Below are positions 7,990 to 14,072 of a stretch of 16,418 nt of DNA, one piece after another. Position 1 is the first letter of the stretch. Each line of letters begins with the position of its first letter. Made by a program: the position numbers and the translations under genes. The stretch is from Fibrobacter sp. Lineage in GTDB: Bacteria > Fibrobacterota > Fibrobacteria > Fibrobacterales > Fibrobacteraceae. The notes beneath the pieces are model-generated. The model had not been told where the DNA came from. It saw only the letters and a list, made by a program, of their open reading frames with translations, and did not search any database. Location: assembly GCA_012515825.1 (NCBI GenBank), contig JAAYXQ010000124.1, positions 1 through 16,418 of the forward strand, given 5' to 3'.

Positions 7990-9129
7990 TTGTTATTTTT
8001 ATTAGCAGTCTTTGTATACTCTGCTACTGCTAGTCCTATGCTTATAAAGCATAATTCTATTTGGATGCTAAACCTAGAAGCTCTCGCTAATCATGAAAAT
8101 TACACTATAGAATTTCATCCAGTGGAAAAAAGACTCTCTCTTAAAGGGAATTCTTCTGAATGGGTTTTTGTCGTTGGATTTCCTTATTTTTTACACGATG
8201 GAAAAACAGAATCATTATCAGCTCCTGTATACCTTGAAAAAGATAAAGTTTTTGCGCCTGCAGAAGAAACCGTTAAGTTTTTTCAAAAAGAATTCAATAA
8301 AAATATCACCTTAGATACCATAAAAAATTTAGTCCTATTTACTGATTTACCGAAAGCCAAGCCTAAGCCTATAATCCCCCAAACCTCTAAAAAAGAAACT
8401 GCTGGCACACGCGAAGTTAAAACCATAGTAATAGATCCTGGTCACGGAGGCAAAGATCCAGGTGCATTAGGGAAAAAAAGTCAAGAGAAAGACATTGTTT
8501 TATCTGTAGCTAAATTGCTAAAAAAGAAACTTACTAAAGAAGGCTTTAACGTTAAGCTCACTCGAGAAAAAGACGTGTTTATTGAACTTTCACAAAGAGC
8601 TAATTTGGCAAACAAATGGGATGGCGATTTATTTATCAGTCTTCATTGTAATGCCGTTGATGGTATTGAAAGGCAAAAGCGTACAGAAGGTTATCATTTC
8701 TATGTTCTTAGAGCTCCAGAGAGCGAAGAAGATAAAGCTATTGCTCGTCGAGAAAACAAGGTGGCCTCTCTTTATGGGGATAAAGAAGCAAAAGAAGAGT
8801 TATCCCCTTTGGAGTGGTTTAAATTAGAAGCTCGTTTAGAAAAATACAAACAAAACAGCTACATGTACACTGAGGAATTATTAAACAGTTTTAACAATAA
8901 TGGCAAAATCAAACAACTTGGTACAGGCGTTGGCGGTGCTGGATTTATGGTTTTAGTCGGGGCACTAATGCCTGCTGTTCTCGTAGAATTAGGCTTTATC
9001 ACCCATCCTAAAGATGAAAATTATATGAATTCAGCAAAAGGGCAAGAAGATTTAGCAAATAGAATCACTAAATCAATCATAGAATACAAAAAAGCTGTAA
9101 ATGATTATAGAAAGACTCTACAACATTAA
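7990..9129 (+). CDS. Periplasmic N-acetylmuramoyl-L-alanine amidase (Amidase_3, AmiC-like)
   Basis: Zinc amidase that cleaves the bond between MurNAc and L-alanine, used in septal peptidoglycan splitting. Numbering from TTG 7990: a hydrophobic signal peptide ends near ATAS, followed by a roughly 110-residue N-terminal domain resembling the copper-amine-oxidase-N type (WMLNLEALANHENYTIEF...). A Lys/Pro linker precedes the catalytic domain. Zinc ligands are His152 in DPGHGGKDPG, Glu166 and His219 in SLHCNA; the catalytic Glu333 is in VELGFITHP. The helical insert between His219 and Glu333 resembles the autoinhibitory insert of AmiA/B/C enzymes that need an activator. The start is uncertain. ATG 7888 would overlap smpB by 94 nt and add an Arg-rich stretch that looks like out-of-frame smpB. 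TTG 7990 is the only other start before the signal peptide. Confidence 0.88.
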   Translation: MLFLLAVFVYSATASPMLIKHNSIWMLNLEALANHENYTIEFHPVEKRLSLKGNSSEWVFVVGFPYFLHDGKTESLSAPVYLEKDKVFAPAEETVKFFQKEFNKNITLDTIKNLVLFTDLPKAKPKPIIPQTSKKETAGTREVKTIVIDPGHGGKDPGALGKKSQEKDIVLSVAKLLKKKLTKEGFNVKLTREKDVFIELSQRANLANKWDGDLFISLHCNAVDGIERQKRTEGYHFYVLRAPESEEDKAIARRENKVASLYGDKEAKEELSPLEWFKLEARLEKYKQNSYMYTEELLNSFNNNGKIKQLGTGVGGAGFMVLVGALMPAVLVELGFITHPKDENYMNSAKGQEDLANRITKSIIEYKKAVNDYRKTLQH

Positions 9130-9184
9130 CGATAAAATTTTATTTTTAACATTAACTATTGAACTTTAGATCTTTGAGGTAAAT

Positions 9185-9925
9185 ATGTCTGGACATTCCA
9201 AATGGGCAACCATCAAACGTAAAAAAGCAAAAACAGATGTTGGCCGTGCCAAAGCGTGGAATAAATTAATTAAAGAAATCTCAATTGCTGCAAAATTAGG
9301 CGGTGATAATTTGGATGCCAATCCAAGATTGAGAGCCGCCGTTCTTAAAGCTAAAGGTCAAAGTTTACCAGCTAAAAACATTGAGAGTGCTATACAGAAA
9401 GCAGTTGGCGGAAACTCTGGTGCCGACATGACCGAACCAATGTATGAAGGACGTGGTCCAGGTGGCGTCGCTATTTTAGTCAGTTGCATGACTGATAACA
9501 AAGTAAGAACGGTTGCTGAAGTACGTAATGTTTTTAATAAAAATGGCGGCAACATGGGTGAATCTGGCTCTGTCGCATGGGCCTTCACATACAAGGGCGT
9601 GATTTTAATTGATGCAGAAAAGTACACTGAAGATAAAGTCATGGACATTGTTCTTGAAGCAGGTGCTAGTGACATGTCTACAGAAGAAAATGTGCATGAA
9701 GTAAGCACAACTCCTGATGCTTTTGAAGCCGTAACTAAAGCCTTAGAAGCAGCTAATATTGAAATGATGAGCGCTGAATTAGCTTATGTTCCAAATGATA
9801 CCATTAAATTGGAACGTGCTGATGCTCAAAAACTATTAAAACTAATTGATAAATTCGAAGACAATGATGATGTTCAAGACGTTTATCATAATGCTGAAAT
9901 AGATGTAGAAGATATGGAAGAATAA
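9185..9925 (+). CDS. yebC: YebC/PmpR-family (TACO1-like) protein
   Basis: 246 residues, full length for the widespread YebC family. It begins with the hallmark MSGHSKWATIKRKKAK, then DVGRAKAWNKLIKEI, PRLRAAVLKAKGQSLPAKNI and YEGRGPGGVAILV. It ends in an acidic tail (DVEDMEE). Members were long annotated as transcriptional regulators. More recent work on bacterial YebC and mitochondrial TACO1 points to a role on the ribosome, easing translation of difficult (proline-rich) stretches. I treat the family as certain and the mode of action as unsettled. The start is supported by GAGGT at 9176-9180. The 55-nt gap from the amidase is AT-rich and may hold a promoter. A strong terminator follows. Confidence 0.94.
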   Translation: MSGHSKWATIKRKKAKTDVGRAKAWNKLIKEISIAAKLGGDNLDANPRLRAAVLKAKGQSLPAKNIESAIQKAVGGNSGADMTEPMYEGRGPGGVAILVSCMTDNKVRTVAEVRNVFNKNGGNMGESGSVAWAFTYKGVILIDAEKYTEDKVMDIVLEAGASDMSTEENVHEVSTTPDAFEAVTKALEAANIEMMSAELAYVPNDTIKLERADAQKLLKLIDKFEDNDDVQDVYHNAEIDVEDMEE

Positions 9926-9951
9926 TTATTATACCCCATAATAAAAAAGAT

Positions 9952-9979
9952 AACCACTGGCCCCAAGCTGGTGGTTTTT
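9952..9979 (+). terminator. Intrinsic terminator after yebC
   Basis: AACCAC (9952-9957) pairs with GTGGTT (9971-9976). The stem extends through two G-T wobbles to GC/GC around a CCCAA-type loop and is followed directly by five T. It lies 26 nt after the yebC stop. Confidence 0.8.
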
Positions 9980-9985
9980 CATTTT

Positions 9986-10039
9986 CGCCAGAAGGTTTAT
10001 TTTTTAGGAACGAGATTAGCTTTTGATTTTGAAGAAATA
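9986..10039 (+). repeat. Dispersed intergenic repeat, copy 2
   Basis: This 54-bp stretch shares the left block CGCCAGAAGG(T)TTATTTT, the central TAGCT and the right block TTTTGAAGAAATA with positions 38-90, at matching spacing. The sequence between the blocks differs and lacks the GC hairpin of copy 1. It sits between the yebC terminator and a second, bidirectional terminator, so it lies in untranscribed or 3'-end DNA. Confidence 0.6.
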
Positions 10040-10043
10040 AAAA

Positions 10044-10077
10044 GAACCCACTATCAATTTAGTGGGTTTCTTTTTTA
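10044..10077. terminator. Bidirectional terminator between convergent genes
   Basis: AACCCACT (10045-10052) pairs with AGTGGGTT (10061-10068) around an 8-nt loop. It is flanked by A-rich sequence on the left and TTCTTTTTT on the right, so it has a T tract when read from either strand. It serves the exported-protein gene on the minus strand and backs up the yebC terminator. Confidence 0.8.
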
Positions 10078-10111
10078 ATAATACCTTAAAATTAATAGAA
10101 AAAGAATACGT

Positions 10112-10657
10112 TCATTTCTTATTCATTTTCTTTTGTAGAGCTTTTATTTTTTTCTTTGTTAATGGAGTGGCACTTGCGACAATAATCTTTTTCTCAAATT
10201 TTCCATTCCAGATAGGGCCTAGCATTTGACTAGAACTTTTAGCCATTTCAAATGATTCTTTTGCCCAGCTATCATTTGCAGGAGAAAGCAATTTAAAGGA
10301 AAGATCTTTAATCACAGTTTTTTCATCTTGTAGATAGATCATGAGATCAAACATGCCTGTTTGATATTCATTACCATCTTTTCCTTGTGTTGGGTAAGGA
10401 ATATATGCCATTACCACAATGAGTTCTTCATCAAAAATGCCATTAAACAAAACATCTGGATCGCCACCAGGAGACTTTACAGAACCTTCGACAGAAAAAG
10501 CCCAAGGAGGAACTGTTATTTCCATCGAAAAATCATGATAGCCTTTATTTGCTTTTTTTAGCCTCAATAAATTACCAGCAAAACCCTGAAATTCAGGCTC
10601 TACTTGAGCAGATATTGTGGTTAATAAGCAGAATAGGAATAAAATTATCTTTTTCAT
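10112..10657 (-). CDS. Exported protein of unknown function
   Basis: I do not recognise the family. 181 residues. Residues 1-17 form a clear signal peptide (MKKIILFLFCLLTTISA) with probable cleavage before Gln18. There is no cysteine at the cleavage site, so it is not a lipoprotein. The mature part is soluble with alternating beta-like segments, for example VLFNGIFDEELIVVMAYIPY. It ends in a strongly basic helix, KKKIKALQKKMNKK. There are no membrane segments and no cysteines after the signal. The start is supported by AAAGGAT shortly upstream. It lies 9 nt after pgm on the same strand, so it is very likely co-transcribed with it and ends at the bidirectional terminator. The periplasm is the expected location. 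Confidence 0.85.
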   Translation of the reverse strand: MKKIILFLFCLLTTISAQVEPEFQGFAGNLLRLKKANKGYHDFSMEITVPPWAFSVEGSVKSPGGDPDVLFNGIFDEELIVVMAYIPYPTQGKDGNEYQTGMFDLMIYLQDEKTVIKDLSFKLLSPANDSWAKESFEMAKSSSQMLGPIWNGKFEKKIIVASATPLTKKKIKALQKKMNKK

Positions 10658-10666
10658 AATATCCTT

Positions 10667-12280
10667 TTACTCTTTAAAAAATAAAGCTTTAGCGGCTTCA
10701 AAAAGAGCATCCTTTTCTTCTGGTTTACGACATTCTGTATAAATTCTAACCTTAGGTTCTGTACCTGAAGGACGAATGAGCATCCAAGAATCATCAGTGA
10801 AAATAATCTTAACACCATCTAGAGTTAATAATTGTTTGACTTCTTTTTCTTCTGAACCGACTAATACTTTCATTTTAGGTTGAGCTCTTTCTGCAACAGC
10901 ATTTACTTTAGCAATAAGTGGATCACCAACTAAAGACTTATCGACTTCAAAACCAGAACGAGTTGGATAAAAACGACCATACTCAGCATAAAGAGCATCC
11001 AAGTATTCACCTAGATTTTTACCTGTAACGGCCATAATTTCTAGTGCAAGAAGAAGACCAAACTGAGCGTCTTTTTCAAGAGTGTTGTTTAATCCAGAAA
11101 TACCGTCAGATTCTTCAAAAGCAATTAAGGCTTTAGGGCGCGCATTTCTAGCCAACCAAGGTCTGAAATTTTTAAAGCCCACAGGGGTTTCCATCACAGG
11201 AACGCCTAATTTTTCGGCAATAATATTGACAAAATTTGACGTTGCAACAGACTTCGCTACAACCCCTTGTTCCTTACGCCATGTGATCATATAATGGAAA
11301 GCTATCGCACCAAAGCTATTCATATCAATTTCGCGAGTGCCATCATAAAAACGAATACGGTCTCCATCAGGGTCAAAAATGGCACCTAAACGGAACCAGT
11401 TCTTGCTTGCATCTAAAGCCTGACGTACAAGTTCTAGATTTTTAGAACTTGGTTCTGGAGCAACACCACCAAAAAGGGAATCATCTTCAGTACGAAGACT
11501 GATTAAGCATTCTGGATTTCCAAGCAATGCCGCTGGACGCCCTCTAGTAGAGCCATGAACGTGATCACAAACAAGAGTTAAGCGACCTTCATCAATTAAT
11601 TTTTGAATACGCCCAAACTTGATAGTTTCTTGTTTCACTAAAAATTCTTTATAAATCTTAACTGGATCAATCTTTTCAAATGAAACCTCGCCCACTGGTT
11701 CAAATTGATGAGTGTTCATCATTTCATTTGATAGAGCTGTAATGACATCTGTAATTTCTGGACCAGCAGGACCACCATCTGCAGGATTAAACTTGATTCC
11801 ATTGTAATGGCTTGGATTATGACTTGGAGTCATATTAATAGAACATGCAGCCCCCAAAAGTTCAACAGAAGCAGAAAATTCTGGTGTAGCCATTTCTCCA
11901 CCATAATAAATCTTGACCCCAGCTTTTTGAAATTGTGATGCCACTGCCATACAAAATTCTTTTCCAAGCAAACGATTATCATGCCCAATGACAAGACCTC
12001 GTTTTTGAAGATCTTCAAAATTAAGAACACCTAAAGACTTCAATAATTCAGGAGTGGCTTCGCGATACAAACGAACAATAGCCGCTCCAACGACTTGTAA
12101 ATTGCGGATAGTAAATTCAGATCCAATTTCTCCACGCCATCCAGAAGTTCCAAACGTGACTTTTGTTGGCTTTTGTGAAGTTAAAGCTTCTTTTTTAATT
12201 TCTTCTACAAGAGCAAAATCTGTTGAAGGATTAAAATCAGGTGATTGAATTTTTTTCCATAATTGAGTAATCGTTTGCAT
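10667..12280 (-). CDS. pgm: Phosphoglucomutase (alpha-D-phosphohexomutase family)
   Basis: Interconverts glucose 1-phosphate and glucose 6-phosphate, linking glycolysis to sugar-nucleotide and glycan synthesis. 537 residues in four domains. FGTSGWRG lies near the N-terminus. The phosphoserine loop is TPSHNPSHYNGIKFNP with Ser153. The magnesium loop is DPDGDR with Asp303, Asp305 and Asp307. The sugar-selecting loop is FEESDGIS, and the phosphate-binding loop is RPSGTEPKVRIYTE from Arg503. The TPSHNP form and the overall length resemble the E. coli Pgm branch more than the TASHNP phosphomannomutase branch, but mannose activity cannot be excluded. The start is backed by AAGGA. It is divergent from dapA across a 91-bp gap that must hold promoters for both; I could not pick convincing -35/-10 pairs there. 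Confidence 0.9.
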   Translation of the reverse strand: MQTITQLWKKIQSPDFNPSTDFALVEEIKKEALTSQKPTKVTFGTSGWRGEIGSEFTIRNLQVVGAAIVRLYREATPELLKSLGVLNFEDLQKRGLVIGHDNRLLGKEFCMAVASQFQKAGVKIYYGGEMATPEFSASVELLGAACSINMTPSHNPSHYNGIKFNPADGGPAGPEITDVITALSNEMMNTHQFEPVGEVSFEKIDPVKIYKEFLVKQETIKFGRIQKLIDEGRLTLVCDHVHGSTRGRPAALLGNPECLISLRTEDDSLFGGVAPEPSSKNLELVRQALDASKNWFRLGAIFDPDGDRIRFYDGTREIDMNSFGAIAFHYMITWRKEQGVVAKSVATSNFVNIIAEKLGVPVMETPVGFKNFRPWLARNARPKALIAFEESDGISGLNNTLEKDAQFGLLLALEIMAVTGKNLGEYLDALYAEYGRFYPTRSGFEVDKSLVGDPLIAKVNAVAERAQPKMKVLVGSEEKEVKQLLTLDGVKIIFTDDSWMLIRPSGTEPKVRIYTECRKPEEKDALFEAAKALFFKE

Positions 12281-12371
12281 AAAAGATTCCTTTCTAAAAA
12301 GGGAGAGTGTTTAAAATGGTAATTTAGAAATTTGTATTTCCAAGTTGATTAGAAATGTCTATTTTTACATC

Positions 12372-13328
12372 ATGCAAATAACAAAATCTTCTCAATTAAC
12401 TGGTGTATTTCCTGCTTTGTTCACTCCACTCATGAGTGACGACCCAAAAAATCTTTATAATACAATTGATTATAAGAAAATGGCTCTTATGATCGATGAT
12501 TTAATTGAATCTGGTGTGAGCGGAATTGTTCCTGTAGGTACCACAGGTCAAAGTGCGACTGTAACACACAAACAACATCTTGATATTATCAAATTCACGT
12601 TGGATTATGTGAATGGAAGAGTTCCAGTGATTGCTGGCGCAGGATCAAACTGCACTAGAGAATCCATTGAAATGATTCAAGAAATTTTAAAAATAGCTTC
12701 TGTTCCAGTACTTTGCGTTACAGGCTATTACAACAATCCTTCACAAGAAGGGATTGAAAAACATTTTAAAACTTTAAGTTCAGAAACGGGCGCAAAAATT
12801 ATTCTTTATAACGTCCCAGGAAGAACATCCAATTACATTCATCCAGATACACTCATTAAGTTATCTGAAGACAAAAACATCATTGGATTAAAACAAGCAG
12901 TAGAATTTAGAATTGGTGAAAAGTATCACGAAGACACTGTTCGAGTCATTAAAGAAACAGCAAACAATGATTTTGCAGTTCTCAGTGGCGAAGACGGAGC
13001 GTTTATTGATATACTAGAAATGGGTGGAAAGGGCCTAATCAGCGCTTCTGCTAATATTTCTGAAGCATCCTCTATTTTCGTTCAGTTATACAGGGCTTTT
13101 TTAGATGGTCATTTTGAAAAGGCAGACGACTTACAAGATGCAGCTCGTGATTTTATAGAAATTACTTTCTGTCGTAAAAACCCTATTCCTTTAGGAACAT
13201 TGTTTAATAGCCCTCTATTTCTCCCTCTAGTTAGCGTAAGGCAAACGGCAAGAGGAGATGAAGCTGAAGCACGTATTCTCAAATTAATACATGAAAAAGC
13301 ACCTTCTTTATTAAAGTATCATAAATAA
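12372..13328 (+). CDS. dapA: 4-hydroxy-tetrahydrodipicolinate synthase (DHDPS family)
   Basis: Condenses pyruvate with aspartate semialdehyde, the first committed step to diaminopimelate and lysine. 318 residues, a TIM-barrel of the DHDPS/N-acetylneuraminate lyase family. The pyruvate Schiff-base lysine is Lys174 in IIGLKQAV. The proton-relay tyrosine Tyr146 and substrate-carboxylate Arg151 lie in YNVPGRTS, the DHDPS signature that separates it from sialate lyases. The threonines of the relay are in GTTGQ (56-60). The usual Glu is Gln at 60, and Lys174 is also followed by Gln rather than the usual Glu. An upstream in-frame TTG at 12345 would add nine residues; ATG 12372 fits the family start better, though no ribosome site is clear. 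The acidic Cys-rich protein gene starts 15 nt downstream. Confidence 0.9.
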   Translation: MQITKSSQLTGVFPALFTPLMSDDPKNLYNTIDYKKMALMIDDLIESGVSGIVPVGTTGQSATVTHKQHLDIIKFTLDYVNGRVPVIAGAGSNCTRESIEMIQEILKIASVPVLCVTGYYNNPSQEGIEKHFKTLSSETGAKIILYNVPGRTSNYIHPDTLIKLSEDKNIIGLKQAVEFRIGEKYHEDTVRVIKETANNDFAVLSGEDGAFIDILEMGGKGLISASANISEASSIFVQLYRAFLDGHFEKADDLQDAARDFIEITFCRKNPIPLGTLFNSPLFLPLVSVRQTARGDEAEARILKLIHEKAPSLLKYHK

Positions 13329-13343
13329 CAACGGAGATAAACC

Positions 13344-13997
13344 ATGAGCGAAGAAATAAAAAAAACGGTTAGTGACGAAATTTGCGAAAATATACAGAAA
13401 CATGGTTTTTTACCAATTCCTGTACAAACATTAAATGAAGATGCTGAAGCCTCTCGCTATTTTGCAGGGACATTTGAAGAATTCCTCGAAGCAGCAAAAG
13501 CATTAAATGCAAAAGGCATTTTTGTAGAAACTCTTTATCTTGAAGAAGATGAGTTCTATTATGATATCGGCATTGATGAAGAAGATGACGAATACGATTG
13601 CTGCTGCTGTGATGATTGCGATTGCGATTGCGACTGCGACTGTGAAGATGACTGTGAATGTGATGACTGTGAATGTGATGACGAAGAATGTGAATGTGAA
13701 TGCACAGAAGAATCGGACAAAGAAGAAGATGAAGCCGTTTGGATTGATCCAGAAGATTTGGACGGTCTAGATTTAAGTCTTTTACGTCCTGAAGTTGCTA
13801 ATTACCAAGATCGTATTGGTGAAAGCTGTGGCGTACGTTTGACCATTCCTGGTGTCGATCATGTTGAAGTCGAAATCTTTGCAGAATGGTACAATACTTT
13901 TGCTGAAATGATTGATGACGCTTATGAAGCCATCGAGCTTGATCCAGCTGCAGCACTAGAAGAAATGAAAGCGAACTGCAACGTTTCTGAAGATTAA
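13344..13997 (+). CDS. Acidic protein with a 16-cysteine Asp/Glu-Cys repeat insert, function unknown
   Basis: I do not recognise the family. 217 residues, very acidic, with no signal peptide or membrane segment, so cytosolic. Residues 1-75 look like an ordinary folded domain (FAGTFEEFLEAAKALNAKG, then VETLYLEEDEFYYDIGI). Residues 76-130 are an acidic low-complexity insert in which 16 cysteines fall within 86-120: four in a row, then DC pairs, then EC and DDC units. Apart from aromatic Tyr84 just before it, the cysteine core has only Cys, Asp and Glu. Residues 131-217 are again ordinary (LSLLRPEVANYQDRIGE, VRLTIPG, FAEWYNTFAEMIDDAYEAI). The composition suggests metal binding, as in metallothioneins, but none of the known metallothionein Cys patterns matches; thiol or redox roles are alternatives. 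GGAG lies 8 nt before the ATG. It is 15 nt behind dapA, probably co-transcribed. Confidence 0.85.
   Translation: MSEEIKKTVSDEICENIQKHGFLPIPVQTLNEDAEASRYFAGTFEEFLEAAKALNAKGIFVETLYLEEDEFYYDIGIDEEDDEYDCCCCDDCDCDCDCDCEDDCECDDCECDDEECECECTEESDKEEDEAVWIDPEDLDGLDLSLLRPEVANYQDRIGESCGVRLTIPGVDHVEVEIFAEWYNTFAEMIDDAYEAIELDPAAALEEMKANCNVSED
13614..13643 (+). repeat. Hexamer tandem repeat encoding Asp-Cys
   Basis: Five in-frame 6-bp units: GATTGC three times, then GACTGC and GACTGT. They encode (Asp-Cys)x5, residues 91-100 of the acidic Cys-rich protein. The identical first three units suggest recent slippage-type expansion. Confidence 0.9.
13647..13682 (+). repeat. 15-bp tandem repeat encoding Asp-Asp-Cys-Glu-Cys
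   Basis: GATGACTGTGAATGT occurs twice in perfect tandem (13647-13661, 13662-13676), followed by a partial third unit GATGAC. It encodes Asp-Asp-Cys-Glu-Cys units in the same protein and, unlike the hexamer block, uses almost only TGT for cysteine. Confidence 0.9.
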
Positions 13998-14017
13998 TTC
14001 TTCTTTTTATAAATATT

Positions 14018-14052
14018 AAAAGCCCCTTATTATATAATAAGAGGCTTTTTTT
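14018..14052. terminator. Terminator between the Cys-rich protein gene and the GH45 gene
   Basis: AGCC (14021-14024) pairs with GGCT (14043-14046). The stem continues, after one C-A mismatch, as CTTATT/AATAAG around a 4-nt loop, and the hairpin ends in a seven-T run on the plus strand. The left flank is A-rich with T-rich complement, so it probably also stops minus-strand transcription from the GH45 gene. Confidence 0.8.
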
Positions 14053-14072
14053 GTTTGTTTTGAAAAAGGGTT

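Noticed and set aside
7970..7995. A frameshift joining smpB and the amidase
   Set aside because: SmpB has a normal C-terminus and length before its stop, and the amidase has a full signal peptide and domain after it, so these are two intact genes.
7091..9185. A tmRNA (ssrA) gene next to smpB
   Set aside because: The gaps in this stretch are under 80 nt and none carries a tRNA-like end or tag reading frame.
9358..9708. 116-codon minus-strand open frame
   Set aside because: It lies entirely within yebC, which is a strong family match; the antisense frame has no recognisable feature.
344..9925. A defence or mobile island within the plus-strand genes
   Set aside because: All genes are common housekeeping families with uniform AT-rich composition. 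There are no integrases, transposases or attachment-site duplications at the tRNA.
13540..13770. Alternative plus-strand frame over the Cys insert (Met/Val/Ala-rich)
   Set aside because: It lies wholly inside the 217-residue gene and is a by-product of the repeated GAT/TGC codons; it has no ribosome site of its own.
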